Shown here: positions 10,968 through 22,031 of the stretch, piece after piece
How positions within the stretch are numbered: the stretch's first letter is position 1
How the letters are laid out: the number at the start of each line of letters is the position of its first letter
Assembly: GCF_000264995.1 (NCBI RefSeq)
Contig: NW_006767436.1
Span: forward strand, 2,479,519-2,543,518
Direction of reading: 5' to 3'
Origin: Punctularia strigosozonata HHB-11173 SS5
Lineage: Eukaryota; Basidiomycota; Agaricomycetes; Corticiales; Punctulariaceae
DNA: 64,000 nucleotides
Made by a program: the position numbers and the translations under genes
Notes under the pieces: model-generated
Database searches by the model: none
Seen by the model: the letters and a program-made list of their open reading frames with translations, nothing else
Told to the model about the DNA's origin: nothing

Positions 10968-12954
10968 ATGTGGCCGTCGGAGGGATTATTGAGCTCTGGT
11001 CGGCACATATGGAATATCACCACCGAATTCCCTAATAAATACGACGAGGTGGATCCAGACGTATCTTATCGTCGAGCGATTTCCATTGCGGAGGTATATG
11101 GTACGCACTTTTGACCTTTCCTCTGGAAACACGTACTCAGCATCTACACTATCCAGAACTCTCTTTGCATGATATCATGGTGTGCTCTTCCAAGTTCTGG
11201 GATATGCACACAGACCCTATTCTATGCATGGACGGGGCGGCTACAACTCTGTTGACCATACAGTATAACCTATGCACTGGAACTTTGGCTTCGTTCCTCC
11301 CGGAGAGGCCCGACCTTGCATCCACAATAAGCAGCCTATTGAAATATGAAACGATGTGAGTTCATCCTCCCGACAGAGATTATCTTGTTGATGCATTCAT
11401 GCAGCGGTCAATTTTGTCTCACTGAACTGGGACACGGATTGGATGCCTTTAATCTCGGTACCACCGCCACTCTACTCGCTGACGGTAGCTTCGAGTTGAA
11501 TACTCCGTGCATCAGCAATTCGAAGTTAGTGTTACCTGATTACCTGAGTATCCGCTGTCTGTACTCATATAAAATACGTGCAGGTTTATGCCCCCGACTA
11601 TCCCTGCTCTGGGGCGTCCGTGCATAGCCATCGTGTTTGCGCGACTTATGGTCGACGATGAGTTTCGAGGTTTACGTCCATTCCTCGTCAATATCAACGA
11701 CGGCATCAACATGCACGCTGGAGTAACTGCTAAGTACGTTCTGCGTCTCGCCCTCTATATATCACTGAACCATCCAATAGGCTCCTACCGGCACGCCACG
11801 GTTCATCTCCTGTGAATCACGCAATCACTATGTTCAACCGTGTTCAGCTTCCGGGCACTGCACTCCTCGGGAAGTTATCCCCATCAACATCAGCCCATGC
11901 CGATTTTCTACAGTCGATATGGCGAGTCGGTGTTGGCACCTTGGCGCTGAGCTCAATAGCTCTACCTGCACTGCGCATTTCGACCGTGATTGCCTATCGC
12001 TACAGCTTGAGAAGGACAGTGCGAGATGCACATGGAAAACCGCAGCCTATAATATCATTTCGTACTCAACAAGTCCCCATTTACGTCGCGCTGGCACAAA
12101 CATATGTCTTGGATGCTTTGCACAAGCGCGCGGTGAAGCACTTTGCGGACAACACATCGGACCATCGGGTTAGGCACGGGGTAGCAACGGTTCTGAAGTC
12201 TGTTATGATGCAGCATTCACAAAGTTCACACATGGTGCTTTCTGAACGTTGCGGTGCTCAAGGCTTGTTTGCATATAATCAAATTATCTCTATGACGGTT
12301 CGTTCTGTTCGTCTCGAAACATGAGGACGAGTTTTGACGAAAAAAATCATCCAGAGCGAGATCCGTGGCATAGGGATTGCAGAAGGAGACACGCTCGTGC
12401 TTTCTATACGTTCGTTTTCTCATTCAATGACGAAACTTTAACTCACGTCCTCAACAGGCCTTGCCACCGAGCTTATCCTTGGGCGGTACGCTTTACCTGC
12501 CCCGCAGCACCCAAAGAGTCTACTCGCCCTTCACGAAGAAGGCATCTTTGCAGAATGCCGTGCGGTAGTGACGAGCTATGGGCATAGGGGCGAAGAATTT
12601 GCCTCTTTGGTTCTGCATCGCTGCGAATCGTGCGTACAAGCGATGGGCCACCGCATGGCCTACGATGCAGCCATTGCAGAGAATGTTCCTCAAGTTCTGA
12701 TTGATCTTTACGTGTCTCAGGCTGTGAAGTCGGATCTTGCTTGGTATGTCGAAGCAGGACTTATCTCTAGGTTTGGCCTATTGGAGATGGAACGCATCGC
12801 TTTAGATGCGGTTGGGACTCACGCATCCAAATGGGTGGATGATATGGGTATGGAAGTCTATATCCACGCCCCGATCATCTGTGACTGTCGCTGGGACAGC
12901 TTTCTGCAGTCTCTGCCATCTTTTCCTGATACGGCGCCGCTATCGCCAGTTTGA
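10968..12954 (+). CDS. Acyl-CoA oxidase/dehydrogenase-like flavoenzyme
   Basis: This is an FAD-dependent enzyme of the acyl-CoA dehydrogenase/oxidase fold, which introduces the 2,3-double bond in acyl-CoA thioesters; oxidases pass the electrons to O2 and give H2O2, usually in peroxisomes. Landmarks in order are VSYRRAISIAEVYG, SKFWDMHTDPI, the middle-domain segments CLTELGHGLDAFNLGTTA and FNTPCISNSK-like, and RPFLVNINDG. Then come the typical HGSSPVNHAITMFNRVQLP block and two C-terminal helical domains ending at the TGA before 12955. Around eight short introns are used, for example one splitting the Arg of LSIRLATEL near 12407-12470. The length is roughly 550-580 residues, slightly short for yeast Pox1 but usual for basidiomycete homologues. 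No clear peroxisomal SKL-type end is seen (it ends PLSPV). It is flanked by two related P450s, so a role in trimming or desaturating an acyl side chain is inferred. Confidence 0.78.
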
Positions 12955-13826
12955 AAGTGCATAGAGATTGTCCAGGTAGTCTTGATTGCATAGATATACT
13001 GTATTACTTTCATCGTTGTTGGTTCTCCGTCGGTGTTATTATTAGTATGATACATTGCGGAGACGACGGTCGATGTTGTAGATATTTGGTCCCGTCCCAC
13101 AGAATATGCTTCATCCTTTTGACGTCCTGTTTTCCTATTCCGTATTCCAACTTCCATTTCCGTGACCATTGCTACGTGCGATGTATCAGCTTCCAGTCTA
13201 CATGCTACTGTAATTTTACGACCTTAGCTTCGTCCCCTGGCCCCTGGCAGCCCGAACTGAACTTAATTTCCCGTTTTGTCCCCTGTCCGCCGCCAAAATC
13301 TAGGCCTTGAACTGACCGTGAAAATGATACCTCTTATTGGGAGAGTATTCTTAACTGACTCGAGTCAGTTTGCGAACTTCCCGCTAAGAGCGAAAGTATT
13401 GGAATTTTTGGAACAACTCCAGCACAATGTAAGTACTGAACTTGGACCGGGCTCACAATAATATGATTGCAGGCTGCAAGGCATTGTGTCAGGACCGAGG
13501 ATGACGGAGACGATGATAGGGCCTCAGTTGCAGATGATGGAAAGGAGATGCCTCCTGGACATAGAGTATGACGGACATCTAATCTAGCCCTTTCGACTGG
13601 ATACCTATCGCAAAACATTAATACTAGTGGCCCGCAGGATCGCAGCGAGGCGTGGCTTGTTACTAGTATCAAGACCTCGGATAGGGAACTGCATCTACCT
13701 TCGGCATCTTGATATACCGCAAGTCAGTCGCCCAAGATCAATGAAGATAAAGACTACCGCTATACGACTCTGTGCATTGTAACGCTGCGACACATTTTAT
13801 TGAGGCAAGAATATCAACCCGCGCAA
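12955..13826. other. Convergent intergenic region; possible tiny ORF
   Basis: This separates the 3' ends of the oxidase (plus) and P450-3 (minus). A plus-strand open frame beginning MIPLIGRVFLTD at 13324 could splice near 13428 to an acidic stretch, giving at most about 80 residues. I recognise no family and no supporting promoter, so I do not call it a gene. Nothing else is evident. Confidence 0.4.
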
Positions 13827-15975
13827 CTACACATGCGATATATCGACCCTGTTGCGAACAGAAACGAGAAGGTGATGTCCAAAGAAGGTGCTCCGCAGGT
13901 TTGAAACCTTTCTCATGAACTCTTCAGAAGAGAATTCTGCAGAAAACGCGAAGTCTAAGGAATGCACAAGAAAAGCTATCGCAAGGCGCAGTTCCAAGAC
14001 GGCAAGATTCCTACCCATGCAGCTGAAGGGACCTGAAATTGAGCGTTGAGACTCTTGAAAAACTTTGAGGGAGATCCGATCGCCTCTTACCGTATGAAAA
14101 ACACATGATGGCAGAGCGGCGACAGACCGTGGCAGTGGAATCAGCCGTACTATCGTTAATCCAGCGTTCTGGACGGAATGCTTCGGGTTCCGGAGAGAAA
14201 TTTTCTGCCGATACCTGTTGGGTGTATGCTGGAACGCCGACGATTGTTCCGCCTGGTATGAAATGTCCATCAATCATCGCTCCGCCTTCAGGAACAACCC
14301 TAGAGAGACCAGAAAATGGCGTTCCAAGTCGTAGAGCTTCATCGACCACCGCGTTGAGATAAGGGAGGCCATTGAGTCGGGAAGACGTGATTTCCGAACC
14401 AGTAGGGAATGCGTCATCTAGCTCTGCTTGGAGTTTCTCGTATTTGGACCGGTCATTCAGCAGGTAATAGAAGGCGAAATTCAACACCGATGCCGTGGAG
14501 TCGGAGCCTTTAGGTTTTTAATTAGCAGAATGACGAAAACAGTGATGATACCCATACCGGCTTGAATAGCAAACAAGGCATCCACGTTGAGCTCCCCATC
14601 GCTAAGTGCGCTGGTTCCGTCGTCTACTTCACCCAACTTCACAGCCTTCAGTGCGTGCACGTCATGCTTTGCTCAACACTCACCAAGCTTGAACAGATAT
14701 CTTGATGTGGTCCATTTGAGTCACGACGGCGCGTAGACATTAGTGTAGCAGCAAATTGTTCCAGCGCGTGAATGTCTTGTGTCAGGGGCAGGTACCATAA
14801 GAGATCGAACAACCAAGGAACTTCTCCAAGGCTATCGATTGATTTTCTCTTTTAGACTTGTTGCAGCGATAGAAAAGAGTGGCGGTATCACGTACACATC
14901 AAACGCGGCCGTCGCAATTTGCCCGCACTTCACGTACTGATGAGGATCGCCTTCGAGCATGAGCTCCTGCGACAATATCAGAATACGCGGTGTTCGCAAT
15001 CATTAGACCCGACTTACCAAGCGATTTGATCCACCGAAAACGATGTCTCCCTGCATCACAATGTCAGCACGATAGATCTAGACAATCAAATCAGGATATT
15101 ACATGCCATGATGTCGTAGGACCAATGCTGGAAAGCTTCAGTAAGGTCGACTGTACCGGAGATTTCCGCCCGCGACTCTAAACAGGAGGCTAGTTGTTTG
15201 ACCCTGCGTTCGATGGTAGCGCGGTGACCGTCAATCCTAGGAAATACGTCATTGGGTCTCTAGCATCCAGCTCGTTGATATCATTGCTCCGCCAACGCAC
15301 GCTGATGGAGTGAAAGCACTGGACCAAATATCCCTCCTGCGATTGTGCTCCTCCCGGTCGGGTATGAAGAAGAGCCCAGAATGCTTGGATCTTCCAAGGA
15401 GGTAGGCATCGCTCTTGTTCATGCAGTTGGCTTGAGCGTAAATCTTGCCGATTGCATTCGGTGCATTGATGGAGAGTGAATTAGGTCCTGTGGGTGCATC
15501 CTGCTCAGCGTTGAACTGTCAAGTTACTAGCTAGTACCCACCGGTGCGCACTATCTTGCCGTACTTCGCATGCAAACCTTGGATCACGAGATGCCGTTTG
15601 CCCGTAGAGGCAACGTAGGCACTGTATAATGCGGTCGCCGCTCCGAGAAATGGGCCAGGAAACTCGTGAAGCGGGTGGAATGACGATAATCTATAGGCGA
15701 CGGTGCATAAACTGACGCAGAGTACGTGAATCACAACCATGGATATCGATTGCAGCATGCTCTGCAGGGAATTGGAGTTGCCATCCCCCACGACGGAGGC
15801 AAGCAGGAACATCGCTGTGATCGTCATCAAGGCAAGCGCAGCTACGTCGCCTCTGATGTATATTTTGTGCAATATAAGACACGTTGGCTAATGAACATAT
15901 TATTATTGCGAAGAACTCGTAACAACATGAAGAACCTACAATGGCGCCAAGAGCACTTGCACATAGTTGTTGCAT
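13827..15975 (-). CDS. Cytochrome P450 monooxygenase (P450-3)
   Basis: This is a paralogue of P450-2. It starts at 15975 with a 12-codon first exon (MQQLCASALGAI) ending at GTAGGT. Exon 2 begins PTCLILHKIYIRGDV and carries several membrane helices, then YRLSSFHPLHEFPGP. Later landmarks are the I-helix AGSDSTAS, ExxR (DEALR), LSRVVPEGG, the PERF segment (FRPERWIND) and the haem loop SISGPFSCMG with Cys. An in-frame ATG 18 codons upstream at 16029 is an alternative start. A TATATA at 16105-16110 is the nearest TATA-like element. All key residues are present and the reading frame is maintained through about ten introns, so it appears functional, at roughly 530 residues. With P450-2 it brackets the acyl-CoA oxidase gene. 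The substrate is unknown. Confidence 0.82.
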
Positions 15976-16439
15976 TGACGAGCTATCATGCACCCAATTA
16001 GATAGCAATAGAAGGTATCCATGTAGCATGGCGCAAAGGATCTGCGAGAGATGTCGCGTGCGTTGTTGGAGAACTTGGGCTGGGTGGGCGGCTCTGGCAG
16101 GCAATATATAGGCACCTTCTCAGGTCAAACTCGAGCGGAGGCAACTCCTGGCTGTTCGTGGGTTGTTCACTGTCGACCTGGCTTCCTTTCTGTAAGACGC
16201 GGGTCTTGTTACAGTGCCGAGGATCACCATACTGAATTCAGCGCCCAGCGGCGGAAATGTTGTATGATCAGACCCATAGCCAGCGTTGCGAGATGCGATC
16301 TAATTTCGAAGCCTTGGGAAAGTTATACATATAGAAGTGCAGGGTAAGATGCCGAGGCGCCGCCACGCGAAGCTGTGATGATAAAGTCTGAAACTGCGGG
16401 AAGGTATTGTCCTGCTAATAGACGATGGCAGTAATGAAC

Positions 16440-17660
16440 TTCACCCGCACATCAGGAAAACCTCTCCCTGACGTTATTCATCAGATATACCCAAATTCTG
16501 CACAAACTCTGTATTTCTTCTTCAATTTGAACAGATTTGAGGATATTTGACATGTGCCAGCAGATCTGGGTGGATTTGCCAGCAAATTGACAAAGATTTG
16601 CAGCCAGATTTGATTGACTTGCATCAGGTTTGGACTGATTTGGGTTTGCACCTATGGAATGGTGATAGTAGGTTTCCCAAGGACCAAGACACGCAAGACT
16701 GGCACTTCTGAATAGCACCAGGTCTTAATGAGTTAGTAGATAATGTCATGTTCATATATTGGTCATTGGAATGCTATCTCTATTTGAATTATAACTGATC
16801 ATCATCCAAAAAAATCTTATAGCTGCCCCCCTCATAGGCCAACCAAGGAATGTGGGTGCCATGGGTGCTATATGGAAGTCGCCCAGTTGCTATGCAGTGC
16901 TATGTTGTAGTTATAGGTGATCAAGCTTAAAGTACTAGTGTGATATGTAAGAAGAATCTCTCACCGGTGTGCCGGGCTGGGCTTGAGGTCAGGCAAAGGT
17001 TGGTAGGGTTGGGGGAGGTCCTAGGAGTAGTCTAGCTGTCAAGAACAGATACAGAAGGGGGAACAGGGTCAGAGGACCGAAGTCCGAAAGGTAGATACAA
17101 AGAATAAGATGAAATGAAAGGAAGAACTCAAAGGTAAAGGCGAGGGGAGTCAGAGACGTGTCTCCGATGCATTGGCGTTGGGTCGGTAAGTCAGAGAAGT
17201 CGGTGAAGTTGAGTACGGATCTGGACCAAGCCTAAGCTCATGCACTTCATCTGAAAAAATCTGGATCTATATAGCTGCCCCTCAGAACTATAGTCACTAT
17301 TGTAGTGCTATGGGTACTATATAGAAGTAGGTTAGTTGCTATAGAGTGCTATGAGTGCTATGTAGATGTTGGTCAGTTGCTACATAGTCCTAGATAGTAG
17401 CTAGAGACAACATAGTTTGGTGCTATAGCTACATAGTGATACATAGCTCATAAGTGCAACCAATATAGCACCCATAAATATGGGATGTATCTGTATAGTA
17501 GTGATAGTAGGTCTCCCAGTGCACAAATACCATGATTCAAATCAGTCTCAGGTATTGAATTGCAACATTAGTCACTCTATATACTATTAGACTAATACAC
17601 AGTCATAACTATGCACAAACTGAATAAGCTTGTGTTATCTGAAAAGCAGGGACACAGTGG
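16440..17660. repeat. AT-rich degenerate repeat block, probably transposon-derived
   Basis: No protein-coding content. Two kinds of repeat are visible. From about 16520 to 16650 are degenerate copies of a 10-bp motif of the type caaatytga / cagatttga. From about 16800 to 17420 there is repeated sequence built on gtgctatgggtgctatat and cagttgctat, including two related segments that each begin near tatagctgcccc (about 16820 and 17270). A 17-bp direct repeat (aatttgaacagatttga) is shared between 16524-16540 and 19177-19193. Together with the lack of genes this suggests an old, non-autonomous element or nested element remains, though no transposase or target-site duplication was identified. Confidence 0.5.
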
Positions 17661-17783
17661 CCAAAGCGGACTTAGACGAATCATCGCGGTTGACACAGGT
17701 CACGTGATCAAATCGTGACGTGGTTGGTTGACTCGAGTAAGCTCACTCTGCTCTCTCGCCAGTCTCCGCCTGCGCTGCCCCTC

Positions 17784-18005
17784 GCGCTGGCAAATGCGCC
17801 GCCCGCCGCGCTCGCAAATGCGCCGGATGCAGCGCTTGCAAGTGCGCCATCCGCCCTCCTAGCGCTTGCAAGTGCGCAGCCCACTGCGCTAGCAAGTGCG
17901 CCGGCCCTCGCGCTCGCAAGTGCGCTCTCCGCCGCGCTCGCCAGTGCGTAGGCCTCCGCGCTCGCAAATGCGCCGGACGCGGCGCTGGCAAGTGCGCAGG
18001 CCCAC
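17784..18005. repeat. GC-rich 24-bp minisatellite (nine units)
   Basis: Nine 24-bp units start at 17784, 17808, 17832, 17862, 17886, 17910, 17934, 17958 and 17982, with a 6-bp spacer (ctccta) before the fourth. Each unit begins gcgctngcaartgcgc and ends in a variable 8-bp tail. Because 24 is a multiple of three, both strands read as Ala-rich octapeptides. The plus frame is broken by TAG in the seventh unit, while the minus frame stays open from 18370 to 17708. The repeat lies in an otherwise AT-rich region, so the base composition jumps sharply. Confidence 0.92.
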
Positions 18006-18055
18006 CGCGCGCAAGCCCGCACACTCGCCCCACCTTTGGCTTTTGAGCCCGGCGG

Positions 18056-18910
18056 TTGTTCTCTGTCGACACCGTCAACGATGTCGGGGCTTTCACCCAC
18101 CGAGCGCCAGTTCGAAGACGCTGGACAGCCCGCCATGTCGTCGACCGCGATCAACTCCAGCGGAGCGTATCGAGGAGCTCGACCTGGTCCATGCAGGATA
18201 ACACTCCTCAGCACCATAACTACGGCACCTCGTACTTCCCACCGCAGGCATCCCGCACGCACTCGCCGACGCCCCGCCGTGTCGGCCAACCATCGTTTCC
18301 TAGGAGCGCATCGCATAGTTCCACACGACGCGGATTGCCCAGGAGCGCCAGCGTCACGAAGCTGCGTCACGAGGGGAGTGGTTTGCTCAGCGAGGCGGAG
18401 GAGGACGACGAAGCCGACCGTGCAGGCTCTTCAAGGTGACGTGTGTCTGTCGAAGATGAGCGCACAGGCGATGCTGACGACGAAGATGATAGCGCCGAGC
18501 GCGAAGAGGACCCGATCACGCTGAGGGTCCTCGCCCTCAAACGCCCGCACCGCCATCCATCGCCGAGCACCGAGCACGAGCCGCCAACGCGGTCGGGCTC
18601 GGTGTCGCCCCCCTCCTTCGCGCCACCCCCGCCCAGCGCGAGCCGCCAGCGCGGTCTCGCTCGGCGCTGCTTCCACTCCCTGCACCGACCGTTGGCCCAG
18701 CGCCGAGCCATCCTCTCTCGCGCACCCCTTCAACTAGCCCCAAGCAGGAGCCGCCAACGCGGTCGTGTTCGGCCTTGCCTCCCCTGGCCCCTCGTTGGCC
18801 CAACACCGAGCGCGAGCCGCAAACGTGATCGGTCGGTTGCTCGTGCTCGGCGTCCCTGGTATGCCCCCTTTGACATCCTCGACACACCCACCTTGCCTCG
18901 GCCGCACTAA
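18056..18910 (+). other. Possible gene fragment, Ser/Arg-rich then acidic
   Basis: The plus-strand frame 18056-18439 encodes a Ser/Thr/Arg/Pro-rich, disordered stretch (SRSSTWSMQDN, YFPPQASRTHSPTP, GLLSEAEEDDEAD). It is followed in another frame at 18443-18910 by an equally acidic start (MSVEDERTGDADDED) and then low-complexity Arg/Pro/Ser sequence. The two acidic parts would fit one protein broken by a frameshift or a very short intron. On the opposite strand the same DNA gives a hydrophobic helix (LFALGAIIFVVSIACALIF). I cannot decide which strand, if either, is coding. Its position between repeats makes a captured or decaying gene piece likely. Confidence 0.3.
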
Positions 18911-19153
18911 AATGTCTTGCCCTAAGTAGTTCCTAGATTGTTAGAGGTGCTTCGTAGTAGTAATGAATTGTGTATGTAGTCTTTATGAACTATGCTTGTT
19001 CCTCATTGAACTGTGGTGATGATACTAGTGAAGAGGAATGGTCACCAACAGCAAGCCCTCATACCTGCTGCTTTTATGCTATATTTGACCCTTTCTACTC
19101 CAATTTGGTGCTATATGGTCAGATTTGTACATATCTACTGGACTAGGACACTA

Positions 19154-19193
19154 ACAAATCTGAACAAATCTGAACAAATTTGAACAGATTTGA
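19154..19193. repeat. Four-copy 10-bp tandem repeat
   Basis: Four head-to-tail units: acaaatctga, acaaatctga, acaaatttga, acagatttga. The last two merge into the 17-bp string shared with 16524-16540. This marks the right edge of the repeat-rich block before the DUF6534 gene. The segment 19200-19585 holds nothing recognisable except short echoes of the window's first 450 bases. Confidence 0.85.
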
Positions 19194-19585
19194 ACATATA
19201 TCATTAAAGGCAGTCATATCTTCAGTAAATCCCTGGGGGGGACCTTCCATATTTGATTCATTTTTGCAGGATCTGGGACAATGTTTCACAAGATGGGATG
19301 ATCTCCTCAAAGTGGATGCTATCATATCAAATGAAAACAATTGCTTGTGTATCTTCATTATGTTTTCTGCAGATAAGGCTGGGGGTGGTTTTCCTGATGC
19401 ACATACACACCCACACAATGGCAGTAATGCGTCACAGCCTGCGTTTTGCAGGGGTCGCTACCACGGTCGCGCTTTACCCGGGAATAATTGGAGAGTTTCT
19501 TGACTGCTATAAAGTATGTATCACTGTCAGCCAGCCGAACACAGAACAAACTGACGTATTCCTCGTTATCTGCATATCACTCATC

Positions 19586-21457
19586 ATGTCAGCCGCAGTG
19601 ACGCCTCCTCCCCTCGATAATACTCTGGGTGTTGCTTTGATTGGCGTGATTGCTGCATCGGCGCTTTACGGATTATCCTGTCTGCAAACTTGGACGTACT
19701 ATCGCATGTACACCAAGGATCCTGTTTTCATCCGGGTTACGGTAGGAACAATCTCTAAATGATTGCGCCTGTTCGGCATCACTGATTTACATATGGGATA
19801 GGTGGCCGTATTATGGTCTGGCGCGATCAGAGCCTCTTCGTGTCATTGAGCTCACGACCTGGCGTGACTCTAGGATACTCGACACGCTTCACTCTGCTTT
19901 CATCAGTCATTGTGTTTATTTCTATCTTGTTACTTGCTTTGGAAAATACGAGGACCTCGAGAGAGCGATATGGTATGTTCCGCGCTTTCGCGATGCATTC
20001 AATGACCTACACGCCGCATCAGGAGCATCATCGTACGTGCCAAGGTGCTCTATTTGTGCCTGCGCATGAGCTAAGTAGCATGCTATAGGTGCCCGTGGCC
20101 CTCAACGTATGCTACGCTGGTGTATCACAGAGAAATATGAGATAAACTTCTTTCCCAGTGTATTTCTGCATTCATCGTTCAGATGTTCGTATTATTTCTA
20201 CTCGCATATGTATGGAATACTCATTTTTTGAAGATTTCTCTCCTGGCGGGTCTACAAGAGTGGGTGTCTCGATCATTTCGGCTCCGGATGTGTTCTGAGT
20301 CAGACAGTGAGCGACAGGAACATTGTACTGGTAGCGGTGATAGTACGTCGTGCAGGAATGGCGAGACCTCAGTAACTGATCGACACATTTCAGTGGGTGC
20401 TAGCATTGACACAACTTGGTATGCTACGCAAATCCTCAACGAGTCTTGACTGATTAGTGACGCGGTGCCTCAGCTGTGGGATTAAGTGAGTTTGTTCCCT
20501 TTATCTTCCCTTCATACATTGCTCACGCATTTTTGCAGCGATGACAGGTCTCGGGTGAGGAACTTCAGCAATCATGCTTCTGATTTGATAATACTCAGCT
20601 GCGTCTCAGGTTCCAATTTCGACTCTTCGCAGACCTACATAACTATAAGGTTTGTCTCCCAGGATCACAGCGTAATATCTTGAAGACACGATATCTCAGG
20701 GTGTCGTAACAAGTTCGCTAGCCAGTGCTGCATTGGCCGATATCGCCATCGGTGCAAGCATGTGCTTCTACCTATACAGGAAGAGAACAGGGTTCTCAAG
20801 GTTCGTCCTCTCCTCACTGAAGAGAACTCATTTTATGAGAGTGCTGCAGGACGGATGACATACTTTCGCGGCTGATTATATACTCGGTGAACAGTGGCAT
20901 CATGACCAGGTAAGATATCCAACATCTTGGTTGGCTGGTACTTACCGGGTTTAATATAGCCTTGTTGCAGTCGCGGGATTCATCTCAGTAAGCCGATTTC
21001 AACGAACTCATACACGGCAGACTCATAAGATCGCATGCGACAGTTCTTGGCTATGCCCAACAATCTTGTCAATTTCGCGATCAATTTTGTTCTTGGGAAG
21101 GGTGAGCGTGCAACCGTCTCGATCTTGTTCAGTTCTGACCTCATAACAGTGTACTCTAACACAATTCTATCGACGTGAGTGCCTCTGCACCATAGTCACT
21201 AGAGTGCTCACTATTGGATAGCCTCAACGCCCGTCAAAACCTTCGGAAAAGCAACGATATTCCTTTGGAGCTTTCCACGACGCGCATTGCGGCGATCAAT
21301 GTGAGCTTCCGATGTTTGACAATTCTATAATCCGGCAGCTAACTCTAATCAACAGGCAACACCCCTCGAGGTCACCGCCGGAAGCACAACCAAAGCTGAC
21401 TATGACAGACAGAGAATGGAGAAGCCGTTGGGCTCCTCTGCCTCTTCCTATGCGTAA
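19586..21457 (+). CDS. DUF6534 multi-pass membrane protein (copy 1)
   Basis: This is a multi-helix membrane protein of the DUF6534 family, greatly expanded in mushroom-forming fungi and of unknown function. It starts at 19586 (MSAAVTPPPLDNTLG). Recognisable family blocks are the first helix pair (GVIAASALYGLSCLQTWTYY), the second-helix region (AFISHCVYFYLVTCFG) and the third (CISAFIVQMFVLFLLAY). Next is the conserved LADIAIGASMCFYLYRKRTGF followed by TDDILSRLIIYSVNSGIMTS, then MPNNLVNFAINFVLGK, YSNTILSTLNARQNL and a hydrophilic tail ending SSASSYA at TAA 21455-21457. At least ten small introns are needed, including an exon of only about 40 bp near 21140. The length is about 330 residues. The middle of the model (20200-20560) is the least certain part. 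Confidence 0.72.
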
Positions 21458-22031
21458 CTGGGCGCCGCTGTTTCTGGTTTCGTGCCTGCCGTGAGGGTTG
21501 CAGTACTTGCATGAGTTATTTCCCTGTTTGTAGGATCGGTGTCTCGGGATGATTTGTCATACGTATTCCATTGTATTGACGACGAGAAAAGGGTGTAACG
21601 AGGCGATTTATAATCAGAGTGATGTCCAAGTCGCCGACTGACTGCATGTCAAGTCCCAAGTCGCGGATCATGCGGCTATTCTATTCAAGTCGCGACTAAG
21701 ACAGGAAGTCGCAAAATCCGTGATAACAATAATCTGTTATGCCGTCGGGCAACGGATGCGGAGTTGAATGCCATGGAGCTCGGGCACTCGGACGTTGCAT
21801 ACGGCATCAAGGCAGCATGCCTCAGCATTGGTATTACAACAGGCCCCAACTTTGCTCACGGCTCGCTTAGCTAGTCAAGTCGCGCGACTGGTCGAGCGGA
21901 TAGTCGGCAACATGACTTGGATCCGAAGTCGCGGCGTTGACATCACTGTTTACAATCGGATGGGTAGCGGTGCGCTAGAGAAAATATACACTATAGCATC
22001 GTGGAGTTTGATTGTGATTGTGCGTGCACGT
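21458..22031. other. Convergent intergenic region with an AAGTCGC motif cluster
   Basis: This lies between the 3' ends of the DUF6534 gene and the purine permease. Besides the motif cluster listed separately I see no gene. The short plus-strand frame at 21768-22130 runs into the permease on the opposite strand and is not convincing. Confidence 0.5.
21628..21934. promoter_or_regulatory. Cluster of AAGTCGC(G) motifs
   Basis: The string aagtcgc occurs six times in about 310 bp, near 21628, 21658, 21687, 21706, 21877 and 21926. Several copies extend to the palindromic aagtcgcgac or aagtcgcgcgac, and an aagtccc variant lies between the first two. This is far above chance for a 7-mer. It may be a short dispersed repeat or a set of protein-binding sites, but it lies between convergent 3' ends, so a promoter role is doubtful. 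Confidence 0.45.

Noticed and set aside
13276-13660. Small plus-strand gene between the oxidase and P450-3
   Set aside because: It could be spliced to about 80 residues but lacks any family feature, promoter sign or conserved motif visible to me.
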